Below are positions 8,437-17,967 of a stretch of 64,000 nt of DNA, piece by piece; position 1 is the stretch's first letter; each line of letters starts with the position of its first letter. The stretch comes from JASGDC01 sp047608145 (GTDB lineage Bacteria > Actinomycetota > Actinomycetes > Actinomycetales > Micrococcaceae), in NCBI GenBank assembly GCA_047608145.1, contig JASGDC010000034.1, forward strand, positions 1 to 64,000. Direction: 5' to 3'. A program made the position numbers and the translations under genes. The notes under the pieces were generated by a model. It did no database searches and was not told the DNA's origin. It was given only the letters and a program-made list of their open reading frames with translations.

Positions 8437-9725
8437 TATTTAATCTTATCAATAACGATTGGAGTTTCTTTGACATTTGGCTTTTCAGAGATATCGAAAG
8501 AACCATCTAACACTTCATGTGCACGTTCAAACTGATCTGGAGTATCAGTTAACAAAGTCATTAAAGGTTCACCCTTCTTAACTTTATCTCCTGGCTTCTT
8601 GTGCATTACTACACCAGCACCAGCTTGCACTGGATCCTCTTTACGAGCACGTCCAGCACCTAGACGCCATGCTGCTACTCCGACATCCATTGCATCAAGA
8701 CGAGTTAAGTAACCATCTTTTTCTGCTTTAATAACATCGTTTTCTTTAGCGACTGGAAGCTCTGCATGTGGGTCGCCACCTTGAGCAGAAATCATTTCAT
8801 TCCACTTATCCATAGCACGACCATCTTTAAGAGCACCGCGCACATCAGCATCGTGAACGCCTGCACAAGCAAGCATTTCTTCTGCCAAAGCTACAGTTAG
8901 TTCGACTACATCTTCTGGTCCACCACCAGCAAGCACATCAACTGATTCTTGAACTTCAATCGCATTACCTGCAGTTAGACCAAGAGGCGTATCCATATTA
9001 GTTAAAAGTGCAACTGTATTAACATCTGCATCTTTACCAAGATTTACCATCGTAGTAGCAAGCTCACGGGCATCTTCTTCAGTCTTCATGAAAGCACCAG
9101 AACCAACCTTAACGTCAAGTACTAGTGAACCAGTTCCTTCAGCAATTTTCTTACTCATAATTGAGCTAGAAATCAATGGAATTGCCTCCACAGTACCAGT
9201 AACATCACGCAGTGCGTAAAGTTTCTTATCTGCTGGAGCTAGCCCATCACCTGCTGCACAAATTACGGCACCAATTTCATCAAGTTGTTTCAGCATTTGC
9301 CCATTAGAAAGCATTGGATCCCAGCCAGGAATTGACTCAAGCTTATCCAAAGTACCACCAGTGTGACCTAGTCCACGCCCAGAAAGCTGTGGAACTGCTA
9401 CATCAAAGACTGCAACTAGTGGTGCTAGTGGCAAAGTAATCTTATCACCAACACCTCCTGTAGAGTGCTTATCTGAAGTAGGATTCTTAAGTGAAGAGAA
9501 ATCCATTCGTTCACCAGAAGCAATCATGCTCTTAGTCCAAGTAGAAATTTCTTCACGACTCATACCATTTAGCAAAATAGCCATATTAAGCGCTGACATC
9601 TGTTCATCAGCTACTACTCCACGAGTGTAGGCGTCAATAACCCATTCAATTTGCTCATCTGACAATGTCTTCTTATCGCGCTTCGTACGGATAATATCGA
9701 CCGCATCAAAGTTTTCGTAACTCAT
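8436..9725 (-). CDS. deoA: Thymidine / pyrimidine-nucleoside phosphorylase
   Basis: Phosphorolyses thymidine (and possibly uridine) to the free base and (deoxy)ribose-1-phosphate. The 429-residue protein has the family signatures DKHSTGGVGDKITLPLAPLVA near residue 85 (phosphate and base binding), SGRGLGHTGGTLDKLESI, and a C-terminal domain (RLGAGRARKEDPVQAGAGV, HKKPGDKVKKGEPL). The gene sits 21 bp after cdd, so cytidine deaminase can feed it uridine or deoxyuridine. Substrate choice between the DeoA and Pdp types cannot be fixed by eye. Confidence 0.93.
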   Translation of the reverse strand: MSYENFDAVDIIRTKRDKKTLSDEQIEWVIDAYTRGVVADEQMSALNMAILLNGMSREEISTWTKSMIASGERMDFSSLKNPTSDKHSTGGVGDKITLPLAPLVAVFDVAVPQLSGRGLGHTGGTLDKLESIPGWDPMLSNGQMLKQLDEIGAVICAAGDGLAPADKKLYALRDVTGTVEAIPLISSSIMSKKIAEGTGSLVLDVKVGSGAFMKTEEDARELATTMVNLGKDADVNTVALLTNMDTPLGLTAGNAIEVQESVDVLAGGGPEDVVELTVALAEEMLACAGVHDADVRGALKDGRAMDKWNEMISAQGGDPHAELPVAKENDVIKAEKDGYLTRLDAMDVGVAAWRLGAGRARKEDPVQAGAGVVMHKKPGDKVKKGEPLMTLLTDTPDQFERAHEVLDGSFDISEKPNVKETPIVIDKIK

Positions 9726-9746
9726 ATTCTTTCTCCTTTGAATGAA

Positions 9747-10154
9747 TTATTCTTTAGCGTCCGCTAATGTTTTTGGACCCCATGCATTTGGCAATATGTC
9801 CTCAATAGTTTTAATACCCTGATCTGTCTCAATTAACATGCCATCTGCTGCGTGCTCCAAAAGCAGCTGTCGACATCGACCACAAGGCATTGCTAATTTG
9901 CCAGTACCATCGACACAAGTGAATGCGCTTAACTTGCCACCACCACTAGAGTGCAGAAGTGACACAAGACCACATTCTGCACACAGTGTTAGTCCGTAAG
10001 AGGCATTCTCTACGTTGCAAGCACTTAGTATCTTGCCAGAATCAGTGATTGCGGCTACCCCTACCTGATATTCAGAGTAAGGAGCATAGGCGTTATGTGC
10101 TGCTTCAATTGCAGTTTGACGGAGTTTATTCCAATCAACTTTTGTCTCAGACAT
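9747..10154 (-). CDS. cdd: Cytidine deaminase
   Basis: Converts cytidine and deoxycytidine to uridine and deoxyuridine. The 135 residues match the small homotetrameric form. Substrate-binding NVENASYG near residue 48 is followed by zinc ligand and catalytic Glu in CAEC (58-61) and by PCGRC (90-94), so the zinc is held by three Cys as in tetrameric enzymes. It starts 4 bp after the permease gene, inside the operon. Confidence 0.95.
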   Translation of the reverse strand: MSETKVDWNKLRQTAIEAAHNAYAPYSEYQVGVAAITDSGKILSACNVENASYGLTLCAECGLVSLLHSSGGGKLSAFTCVDGTGKLAMPCGRCRQLLLEHAADGMLIETDQGIKTIEDILPNAWGPKTLADAKE

Positions 10155-10158
10155 CTAC

Positions 10159-11484
10159 CTATCCTTTCTTGTACGGGGTGCCGGCGGCGGCTGGGCCTTG
10201 TGACCTACCTACCAAACCAGCAACTGCAAAAATGGTAGCTAAGTAAGGCAACATTGCCATCAATGAACTTGGTACTGGTGTGCCAATAATTGTCATAATT
10301 GACTGTAAGTTATCACAGAAACCAAATAGCAATGCTGCGAAGAACGCGCCGATTGGGTTCCAGCGACCGAAGATCATCGCTGCTAACGCAATATAACCTT
10401 TACCAGCCGTCATATCTTTTGTGAAGCCATCTACTGCTACTAAGGTGAAGAATGCACCACCAAAACCAGCAACTGCACCAGCTAATAGTACGGTGCGGAA
10501 ACGAGTTTTGTTTACATCAATACCTGCAGTATCAGCAGCTTTTGGATGCTCGCCAACAGCACGTAGACGCAAGCCCCACTTAGTCTTAAATAGTCCAATA
10601 TAAACCACAGCTACTGCGATATACATTGCGTAACCAATAAGAGTCTGGCGGAACAAAATCGGCCCGATGAGTGGAATCTGTGACAGTAGCGGGATTGGCA
10701 TTACTGGTAGACTTGCTGGCATATTGAAAGTATCTGGAGAGTTTGTCATTAGTGTCTTATAGAAGAAACCAGTCAAACCAGATACTAGTACGTTAAGTAC
10801 TACACCAACCACAATTTGGTCGATGAAGTAACGTACTGCAAATAGTGCCAAAATTGACGAAGTTACGATACCTGACAAAGCGGCAGCAATCATACCAACG
10901 TATGGATTGTGAGTCACTGAAGCTACTAATGCTGCTGTGAAAGCACCACCTAGCAACTGCCCCTCAATTGCAATGTTAACTACACCAACACGCTCACAAA
11001 GCACACCAGATAGCGAACCAAATACCAACGGTACTGCTAAGGTAACTGCACCAGCAAGCAAGTTTTCTAACGATATTTCAGTAGTAGCCGCACCAGCAAC
11101 AATCCAGCTTAGAAAACCAAATAGGAATGCCACACTGAATACAATAGGCATCCAGATTTTTGATGGTTCTGATTTCTTAGTGTATAGGTAGCTAAATCCT
11201 GTAACTACTGCACAAAGGATTACTGCTATTACACCCATTACCATCGCATTTATCGTAATCGGTGGCATCTGAATCTTGTCATCAGCAGATGAAATACCAA
11301 AAGTAGCATTACCATTATTACCATTAAAGATGAAAAGAATAAGAGCAATAAGAGTGAAGACACCATACATGATAGTGAACTTCCAGCTAATTGGTTTCTT
11401 AATTTCACCTGATTCTGCAGCTACTGCAATAGACTTATCGTCTGGTTCAATTACTTTTGTCGCGGAAGTTTCTTGATTTTTCAT
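10159..11484 (-). CDS. Nucleoside ABC transporter permease 2 (NupQ/YufQ-like)
   Basis: Membrane subunit of a BMP-type nucleoside importer in the branched-chain amino acid permease superfamily. The 441 residues begin with a polar cytoplasmic segment and then about ten membrane helices. A long cytoplasmic coupling segment holds LRLRAVGEHPKAADTAGIDVNKTR, which interacts with the ATPase. The extra N-terminal helices before AGAVTLAVPLVFGSLSGVLCERVGVVNIAIEGQ make it longer than typical YufQ. Its start overlaps the other permease by 4 bp (ATGA). Confidence 0.9.
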   Translation of the reverse strand: MKNQETSATKVIEPDDKSIAVAAESGEIKKPISWKFTIMYGVFTLIALILFIFNGNNGNATFGISSADDKIQMPPITINAMVMGVIAVILCAVVTGFSYLYTKKSEPSKIWMPIVFSVAFLFGFLSWIVAGAATTEISLENLLAGAVTLAVPLVFGSLSGVLCERVGVVNIAIEGQLLGGAFTAALVASVTHNPYVGMIAAALSGIVTSSILALFAVRYFIDQIVVGVVLNVLVSGLTGFFYKTLMTNSPDTFNMPASLPVMPIPLLSQIPLIGPILFRQTLIGYAMYIAVAVVYIGLFKTKWGLRLRAVGEHPKAADTAGIDVNKTRFRTVLLAGAVAGFGGAFFTLVAVDGFTKDMTAGKGYIALAAMIFGRWNPIGAFFAALLFGFCDNLQSIMTIIGTPVPSSLMAMLPYLATIFAVAGLVGRSQGPAAAGTPYKKG

Positions 11485-12680
11485 GCTGTTTCTTCCTTAA
11501 GTTCTTTTGCCTTTGGCTCTTTAATCTTGAAAATCTCACGTACCAAAGCTGGAGCCACAATGAATAGTACGATTAATGACTGCACTACTAAGACAATGTC
11601 AATAGGAGTACCTGTATTTACCTGCATTGAAGAACCACCCGCACGGAAAGCACCGAATAGTAATGCTGCCCAGAATGTACCCCATGGTTTTGATCTACCT
11701 AGCAATGCTACGGTAATTGCATCGAAACCAAAACTTGCTGCAATACCAGCTGTTAATACATGCTCGGTACCTGATACCTGTGCCACTCCAGCAAGACCAG
11801 CAAAACCACCAGCAAGTGCCATTACAATTACGTAACTTAGTGGCACATTAATACCTGCTGCTTCACTGGCTTTCGGGTTAGATCCTACTGCACGTAATGA
11901 GAAACCTAATGTGGATTTCTCTAGTAACCACTGTGCAAAGAATACTGCCGCAATTGCAATTAGGAAGCCTAAGTGTAAACGGAAGTTATGTCCTAATAAA
12001 AGTGGATACATTGCAGATTTTGGAATCAGTGGACTAATTGGATCAGTAGCACCTGGACGCTGTAAGAATGGTAAAGTAAGCAACCACAATAACAAGTATG
12101 TTGCTACATAGTTCAACATAATGGTAAGAATTACCTCATGGGCTCCAGTATACGCTTTTAATACACCGGCAATACCGCCCCATAATGCACCACCAATGAA
12201 ACCAGCAATGATTACTAAAGGTAGGTGAATTACTCCAGGTAGGCTCATGTGGATCGCAAGAACTGTTGCAAAAAGTGCACCAATCATAATTTGACCTTGA
12301 GCACCAATGTTGAATAGTCCAGCACGGAAAGCAATAGTAATACCAAGACCAGCAAAAATAAGTGGCGTCGCCACTGTCAAAGTCTCAGTAAGTGGACGAA
12401 TCATCCCTGCAAAGTTACCTGCAGTTGGGTTGAATATCGCACCTTGTAGTAATGCACCATAAGCACCTACTACAGCTTTCCATATCGCTACGAACGTATC
12501 ACTAGGGCGACCAAAGAAGTAGCCCATCGCTTCAATTACTTGTGGATTGGTAAAAGCAATAAGCACACTACCAATCACCAGAGCCAAAACTACTGAAAGT
12601 ACAGTTACTTTACTGTCTTGGCTCCATACCTTCTCAATGAAGGATTTTTCTTTAGTCTTCTTGGCAAGTTGTTGACTCAT
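11481..12680 (-). CDS. Nucleoside ABC transporter permease 1 (NupP/YufP-like)
   Basis: The partner permease of the same importer, 399 residues with about nine to ten membrane helices. The family core GLGITIAFRAGLFNIGAQGQ near residue 110 and the coupling segment GFSLRAVGSNPKASEAAGIN are both present. It overlaps the ATPase gene upstream by 4 bp and the second permease downstream by 4 bp, so all three are likely made in matched amounts. The gene ends in TGA, evidence that TGA is a normal stop in this genome. Confidence 0.9.
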   Translation of the reverse strand: MSQQLAKKTKEKSFIEKVWSQDSKVTVLSVVLALVIGSVLIAFTNPQVIEAMGYFFGRPSDTFVAIWKAVVGAYGALLQGAIFNPTAGNFAGMIRPLTETLTVATPLIFAGLGITIAFRAGLFNIGAQGQIMIGALFATVLAIHMSLPGVIHLPLVIIAGFIGGALWGGIAGVLKAYTGAHEVILTIMLNYVATYLLLWLLTLPFLQRPGATDPISPLIPKSAMYPLLLGHNFRLHLGFLIAIAAVFFAQWLLEKSTLGFSLRAVGSNPKASEAAGINVPLSYVIVMALAGGFAGLAGVAQVSGTEHVLTAGIAASFGFDAITVALLGRSKPWGTFWAALLFGAFRAGGSSMQVNTGTPIDIVLVVQSLIVLFIVAPALVREIFKIKEPKAKELKEETA

Positions 12681-14218
12681 GACTCACTCCCCATAGCTTT
12701 CGCTCGCTTTTCAGCTTCTTCAGCGGTCATTCCTGCCATCATCAGACCAAGCACATCACGCGACGTATCTGGCGGAACGATACCTACAATTTTTCCTTTA
12801 CATAGCACTGCGATTCGATCAGCAAGCTGCTCTACCTCATCTAGCTCACTAGATACGATAATTACTGGAATGCCCTTATCACGTTCATGGACAATACGCT
12901 TATGGACGAATTCAATAGAACCAACGTCCAAACCACGGGTAGGCTGAGAAGCAATGAATAACTTCAAATCACGAGCTAACTCGCGAGCCAAAATTACTTT
13001 CTGCTGGTTACCACCAGATAGCTGACCAGCCTCTTTTTCAATAGATTCGGTACGAATATCAAACTCTTCTACTTTTTTCTCAGCATTATCTTCTAAGAAT
13101 TTAGTATCTAAGCTCACCCCATTTGAATAAGGTGGTTTATCGTACAAATCCAAAATCAGGTTTTCTTTAATTGAGAAATCCCCGACCATGCCTTGAACGC
13201 TTCGATCCTCTGGCACGAAACCTAGACCATAGTCCAGAATTTGCTTTACGGTTTTACCCACGAATTCATGCTCGTTAAGCTTAATAGAACCGTCGACATT
13301 CTTCTTCAAACCAAGAATAGCTTCGGTTAGCTCTGTTTGACCATTACCCTGCACCCCGGCAATTACCATGATTTCGCCTTCAGCGACATCGAAAGTAATA
13401 CCATCAACTGAATGAACACCATTGTCTTCAGTTACGACCAAGTCTTTAACTTGGAAAGTATGGTTCTTTGGGTTAGCTGGTTCTTTATCAACCTCTAGGT
13501 TTACCGCGTGACCTACCATCAATGATGCTAGGTCAGTTTCAGAAGCATTCGGATCTGCATCTCCTACTACTTGACCACGACGAATAACAGTAATCTTATC
13601 TGCAATTGCTTTTACCTCACGTAATTTGTGGGTAATCATTACGATTGAAGTACCATTAGATTTTAATTGGCGGATAATATCTAATAATTCGTCGATTTCT
13701 TGAGGTGTCAATACTGCAGTCGGCTCATCAAGAATTAAGATTTCTGCATCATGCATCAATGCTTTAATAATCTCAACACGCTGCTGGGCACCTACTGATA
13801 AATCCTCTACTTTAGCATCTGGATCTACCTCAAGATTATACTTCGTAGAAATATCACGAATTTTCTTCTTAGTGTATTCCAGGTCAAGCAAATCAGCTTT
13901 ACCAGTTTTCTCGCTACCTAGTGCGACATTTTCTGCAACAGTAAATACTGGAATCAACATAAAGTGCTGGTGCACCATACCGATACCAGCACGCATCGCA
14001 TCTCCTGGACCATCGAAATGTGTCTCTTTATCATCAAGCAGAATGCGTCCGCTTGTCGGTTGGTATAGTCCGTACAACACATTCATTAGTGTTGACTTAC
14101 CTGCACCATTTTCACCAAGGAGACAGTGGACTTCACCTGAGTCAACCACTAAATCGATTGAATCATTCGCAGTAAAGTCGCCAAACTTTTTTGTAATTTT
14201 ATCTAGTTCTAGCTTCAC
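12677..14218 (-). CDS. Nucleoside ABC transporter ATP-binding protein (NupO/YufO-like)
   Basis: Double-domain ATPase that powers the importer, 513 residues. Domain one has Walker A GENGAGKST, signature LSVGAQQRVEI and Walker B ILILDEPTAVLTP. Domain two has a changed Walker A (GVQGNGQTE), signature LSGGNQQKVILARE and a degenerate Walker B (SQPTRGLDVGS, lacking the usual DE). Such asymmetry is normal for the simple-sugar/nucleoside ATPase family. The gene lies 17 bp after the BMP lipoprotein gene. Confidence 0.92.
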   Translation of the reverse strand: MKLELDKITKKFGDFTANDSIDLVVDSGEVHCLLGENGAGKSTLMNVLYGLYQPTSGRILLDDKETHFDGPGDAMRAGIGMVHQHFMLIPVFTVAENVALGSEKTGKADLLDLEYTKKKIRDISTKYNLEVDPDAKVEDLSVGAQQRVEIIKALMHDAEILILDEPTAVLTPQEIDELLDIIRQLKSNGTSIVMITHKLREVKAIADKITVIRRGQVVGDADPNASETDLASLMVGHAVNLEVDKEPANPKNHTFQVKDLVVTEDNGVHSVDGITFDVAEGEIMVIAGVQGNGQTELTEAILGLKKNVDGSIKLNEHEFVGKTVKQILDYGLGFVPEDRSVQGMVGDFSIKENLILDLYDKPPYSNGVSLDTKFLEDNAEKKVEEFDIRTESIEKEAGQLSGGNQQKVILARELARDLKLFIASQPTRGLDVGSIEFVHKRIVHERDKGIPVIIVSSELDEVEQLADRIAVLCKGKIVGIVPPDTSRDVLGLMMAGMTAEEAEKRAKAMGSES

Positions 14219-14235
14219 TTCTCTACTTTTCTCTT

Positions 14236-15339
14236 CTACTTAGATGTTGGGGTTGCTGGTGAGGTAATAACTAATTTTCCAGAAGTAATATCTTTCTTTA
14301 GTTGATCAACCTCTTGTTTAGTCTGCGCTGAAACCTTTGAATCAAAATCGTGGTAAGGAGCAATACCTACACCACCATTTGCAAGAGTTCCCACATAAGG
14401 CTTGTTAGTAAACTTGCCTGATTCATCAGCTTTAATCACATCTTCTACAGATAAGTCGGTACGCTTCATTACTGAAGTAATCATGTACTGCTGGTACTGT
14501 GGCTGTGATTCATAACCGTCAGCATCCACCCAAATCATATTTAATTTGTTAGAGCCATCAGGATTTTGTCCTAATTCACTAGCTAAAGTTGCAGTACCTG
14601 CACCCACTGGACCTGCTACTGGCATCACAATGTCAGCACCCTGATCAACGATGTTTTGAGTTACTTGCTTACCTTTTGCCACATCTTGGAAATCGCCAGT
14701 AAAAGCACCATTTTGCTTATCTTTGTTCCAACCGATTAACTTCACATTCTTATGCTTAGTTTGGTTGTAGTACTTCACACCGTCAGCAAAACCGTCCATG
14801 TAAATAGTTACTGGTGGAATTGGCAAACCTCCATAGGTACCTACTGCACCTGTTTTCGTCTGAGAAGCCGCTACATAACCACCCAAGAACGCTGCCTGAG
14901 CAGTATCGAAGGTAATTGGCTTAACATTTGGCAACTGAGTTGACGCATCGTCTACTGTCGCAAAATGGCGATTTGGATTATTAGTTGCGGTTGCTTTAGT
15001 CGCATCAGCCAAGTTGAAACCTATGGTAATTGTTAAGTTACATTTACCTTCCATCATTAAGTTCAAGTTTGGCTGGTAATCAGTGATTGCCTGAGATTCC
15101 GCTGCCTTAATGGTAATTCCTAAGTCTTTCTGTGCATCCAATAGACCTTGGTGACTCGACTGGTTGAACGACCTATCGTTGAAACCACCATTATCTGAAA
15201 CCATACAAGCGATGTAATTACTATTTGCGCCTGCTACTTTATCCTTTGGCGGAGGGGTTCCACAAGCTGTTAGGGCAACAAGAGATGCTCCTACTACCGA
15301 TATTTTCATTACGTTCTTACTTATAGAGCTATTTTTCAA
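14236..15339 (-). CDS. BMP-family nucleoside-binding lipoprotein
   Basis: Substrate-binding lipoprotein of the Bmp/PnrA/Med family, which in characterised relatives binds purine nucleosides. The 367-residue precursor starts with a signal peptide and a lipobox LTAC, with lipidation predicted at Cys26. The mature part has family blocks ACMVSDNGGFNDRSFNQSS, ITIGFNLADA and VMPVAGPVGAGT. The start is TTG at 15339, chosen because a strong AGGAGG lies 6 nt upstream (15346-15351) and the signal peptide begins there. It is the first and probably most highly translated gene of the salvage operon. Confidence 0.92.
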   Translation of the reverse strand: MKNSSISKNVMKISVVGASLVALTACGTPPPKDKVAGANSNYIACMVSDNGGFNDRSFNQSSHQGLLDAQKDLGITIKAAESQAITDYQPNLNLMMEGKCNLTITIGFNLADATKATATNNPNRHFATVDDASTQLPNVKPITFDTAQAAFLGGYVAASQTKTGAVGTYGGLPIPPVTIYMDGFADGVKYYNQTKHKNVKLIGWNKDKQNGAFTGDFQDVAKGKQVTQNIVDQGADIVMPVAGPVGAGTATLASELGQNPDGSNKLNMIWVDADGYESQPQYQQYMITSVMKRTDLSVEDVIKADESGKFTNKPYVGTLANGGVGIAPYHDFDSKVSAQTKQEVDQLKKDITSGKLVITSPATPTSK

Positions 15340-15384
15340 TCTAGCCTCCTATATCATGTACTAGCGACACTGCTAGGTAAATAA

Positions 15385-15413
15385 ATTTTACCTTATTAGT
15401 TCGCTCTTAGCAA
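15385..15413 (-). promoter_or_regulatory. Predicted promoter of the nucleoside operon
   Basis: On the minus strand, TTGCTA (15413-15408) and TAAAAT (15390-15385) are separated by exactly 17 bp, 46 bp upstream of the TTG start of the BMP gene. Both boxes are close to the primary sigma consensus. No operator could be recognised. Confidence 0.5.
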
Positions 15414-15475
15414 ACTAAAAGCCGCATACCGTCGCCAGTGTTATTCCTAGCTTTTACCTTGATTTTAAGCGGAAG

Positions 15476-16684
15476 TTAGCCATTTTGTTGAATGCTCGGA
15501 ACGTCGGCAGCTAAGCCAGCTGCACGTGCTTGCTCATAACAATTCGGTAACACCGCTAGAACCTTATCAATATCCTCCTTAGTAGTAGCACCACTAAAAG
15601 TAAACCTCTGTACCCCCCTAGCTACTTCTTCGCTATATCCCATAGCTAGTAACACGTGTGAAGGTTTTGGAACTCCTGCGGTACATGCAGAACCGGTAGA
15701 AGTGGAGATTCCATTTAAATCTAATAGGAAAAGTAATGAGTCACCTTCGCAACCTGCAAAAGTAAAGTTAGCATTGGTAGCTAGTCGTTTTTCTCGATGC
15801 CCAGAAAGCTTAATACCATCAATTTTTTCAACTTCATTAATAAAGTAATCACGCAATTTAGTTAGTTTCGCAGTACGCTCTTCACGAGTTGCGGCAGCAT
15901 CAGAGGCAGCTTCGGCAAAAGCTACAATAGCTGGGGCATCTAATGTTCCAGAGCGCACTTCTCGTTCCTGTCCACCACCATGCATAACTGGTACCGGCTT
16001 TGCACTGCGAGCAAGAACTAGAGCTCCTACTCCTAATGGTCCACCTAGCTTATGGCTAGAAATTGCCATTGAAGTTAACCCACTAGAAGCAAAATCAATA
16101 TCGATATTGCCAAAAGCTTGAACAGCGTCTGAGTGGAAAAGAACCTCATAATGCTGACATATTTTTGCTATTTCTAGGATTGGTTCGATAGTACCAACTT
16201 CATTATTAGCCCACATACAGGTAACTAAAGCAACAGATTCGGCGTCTTTTTTAAGATAATCAGCAATAAAATCAATATCGACCATCCCAGATTTATCTAT
16301 TGGAATAAATACCAACTCTGCACCTTCTGCACTTTCGAGCCAAGTTACACAATCCAAAACTGCATGATGTTCAAAAGCTGGAACTAAGATTTTATTTTTC
16401 TTTGACGATAACTTATGTTGCCACCAATATAGTCCTTTAATACCTAAGTTATCGGCTTCAGTGCCACCAGAGGTAAAAATAATTTCGGAAGCATGTGCGC
16501 CACACGCTGCTGCAAGTTTTTCCCGAGCAAACTCGACTTTCATCCTGCTATTACGACCGTCTTGATGCAAAGATGATGGGTTTCCTACAATATCAAGCGC
16601 ATTAACAAAAGCCTGTTTAGCTACTTCATTAAGTGGTGAAGTAGCGGCATAATCCAAATAAATCCTACTGTTTGGCACTATCAC
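15476..16684 (-). CDS. Cysteine desulfurase (NifS/IscS family)
   Basis: PLP enzyme that takes sulfur from cysteine and passes it to Fe-S assembly or tRNA thiolation. The 402 residues contain IYLDYAATSPLNE at the start, FTSGGTEADNLGIKG, the PLP-lysine motif SSHKLGGPLGVGAL and the catalytic-Cys loop STGSACTAGVPKPSHVL, placing it in the IscS/NifS class. Its start overlaps the end of a glycosyltransferase gene by 20 bp, an odd partner. No iscU or mnmA is in the window, so the acceptor is unknown. Confidence 0.92.
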   Translation of the reverse strand: MIVPNSRIYLDYAATSPLNEVAKQAFVNALDIVGNPSSLHQDGRNSRMKVEFAREKLAAACGAHASEIIFTSGGTEADNLGIKGLYWWQHKLSSKKNKILVPAFEHHAVLDCVTWLESAEGAELVFIPIDKSGMVDIDFIADYLKKDAESVALVTCMWANNEVGTIEPILEIAKICQHYEVLFHSDAVQAFGNIDIDFASSGLTSMAISSHKLGGPLGVGALVLARSAKPVPVMHGGGQEREVRSGTLDAPAIVAFAEAASDAAATREERTAKLTKLRDYFINEVEKIDGIKLSGHREKRLATNANFTFAGCEGDSLLFLLDLNGISTSTGSACTAGVPKPSHVLLAMGYSEEVARGVQRFTFSGATTKEDIDKVLAVLPNCYEQARAAGLAADVPSIQQNG

Positions 16685-17519
16685 TCCTGTCCTCTTGCTT
16701 TGTGAGCCATAAGTAAACAGCTCTACGTGCCATTGCTTGTGCTCTAGCTACACTATCACCACGAATAATATCCATTTTAGTAATAGTGTCAGGAGTTAAT
16801 TTTTCTACTTCTCGATGAAAGTTAGCAGCTTGAGCAGCCTGTTGTTTAGCGAGTTTTACACTCCATTGGGCATCACTGAGTCGGAAACTCGCAAGTGGCT
16901 CTTGAATTGCATATAAATCACCATGAACCAGTAATTTTACGTAAGTGCCAGCATCAATATAGTATTCGTTATTGTCATTCCAATAGCCGACTTTAGCCAA
17001 TAACTCACGTTTTAATAGCACTGCTGCTGGTTCACCAAAAATATTCGTACCAGCTAGTACTGTTTTGCGCATTGCAATTTTCCCTGGGATTAATCCTGAA
17101 GTACCAGGAAGACCTCGGTTTTGGATTAAAACTTTTCCGTCTGAAGTAATAATATTTCTGGTACAAGAAACTACTGCGACCTCTGGGTTTTCTTCAAAGG
17201 CTTTGACTTGTTTTACCAAAATATCTCTAGCCAACATATCGTCGCCACATACTAACTTTAGATATTTACCAGTAGCTACTTTCGAAACTCGATTCCAGTT
17301 TCTTAGTGCACCCCCACTACGCTCGGTGGGAGATAAAACCGTAACTTTGTCATGGTCAGCATATTTATTTAAAATTTCGGCACTGCCATCAGTCGAAGAA
17401 TGGTCCGCGACAATGACTTCATAATCTTCATAACTTTGATTTAGGATTGAGGCTAAAGTTTGTTCAATAAAATCTGCGTTGTTATAACAAGGTAATACTA
17501 CCGAAACCTTAGGCGTCAT
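16665..17519 (-). CDS. Glycosyltransferase family 2
   Basis: Cytoplasmic GT-A transferase of about 284 residues. The nucleotide-sugar domain opens with VSVVLPCYNNADFIEQTLAS, has VIVADHSSTDGSAEIL and the metal-binding region KLVCGDDMLARDIL. I place the start at ATG 17519 because GGAGAAA lies just upstream; an in-frame ATG at 17534 is possible. It overlaps gtrA by 11 bp and the cysteine desulfurase by 20 bp. It probably adds one sugar to a cell-wall glycan or glycolipid; donor and acceptor are unknown. Confidence 0.85.
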   Translation of the reverse strand: MTPKVSVVLPCYNNADFIEQTLASILNQSYEDYEVIVADHSSTDGSAEILNKYADHDKVTVLSPTERSGGALRNWNRVSKVATGKYLKLVCGDDMLARDILVKQVKAFEENPEVAVVSCTRNIITSDGKVLIQNRGLPGTSGLIPGKIAMRKTVLAGTNIFGEPAAVLLKRELLAKVGYWNDNNEYYIDAGTYVKLLVHGDLYAIQEPLASFRLSDAQWSVKLAKQQAAQAANFHREVEKLTPDTITKMDIIRGDSVARAQAMARRAVYLWLTKQEDRSDSAKQ

Positions 17520-17967
17520 AACCGCTTTCTCCATCTTTTCCGTTGCGTCTAAATGAGAACTTATTATGTCCGATATAACTCAATACTACTTGCATTGCAG
17601 TCACACCTACAATAACCGGCACCACTGGATATTTTAAATAATCTGCCAACATGCTTTGCATCACCACATTAAAGCCAATAGTTACTAAATTTGTTGTAGT
17701 AAATCTAACAAAATCAGTAAGAATTTTGCCTTTAACTTTAAATACAAATTTGCGGTAAGCAAAAAAGACAATAGTCATACAGAAAAATCCATTAATTGCC
17801 GACACAACTCCTGAAGGTACTGACATTGGAATTAAATGTCGCAATAAAATATTGCAAACCATACTAAAAAGAGTGTTAATACCACCGACTAATAAAAAAG
17901 TGAATTTCTTATCACTGACGATAGTTTTTGCCATGTCAGTTAGCCCAGCAGTTTTACCCCGAACCAT
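17509..17967 (-). CDS. GtrA-like membrane protein
   Basis: A small protein with four membrane helices, matching the GtrA/DPMS family thought to help flip or anchor polyprenyl-phosphate sugars made by GtrB-type transferases. Helices are visible at FTFLLVGGINTLFSMVCNILL, VSAINGFFCMTIVFFAYRKF, LVTIGFNVVMQSML and YPVVPVIVGVTAMQVVLSY. I choose the ATG at 17967 (152 residues). A start at 18024 exists but would sit deep inside the upstream gene. It lies directly after the GtrB-like gene, its usual partner. Confidence 0.85.
   Translation of the reverse strand: MVRGKTAGLTDMAKTIVSDKKFTFLLVGGINTLFSMVCNILLRHLIPMSVPSGVVSAINGFFCMTIVFFAYRKFVFKVKGKILTDFVRFTTTNLVTIGFNVVMQSMLADYLKYPVVPVIVGVTAMQVVLSYIGHNKFSFRRNGKDGESGYDA

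Noticed and set aside
15340..15475. Purine riboswitch before the nucleoside operon
   Set aside because: The 136-bp leader region shows a promoter and ribosome binding site, but not the conserved purine-aptamer core; the predicted RNA start leaves too little leader.
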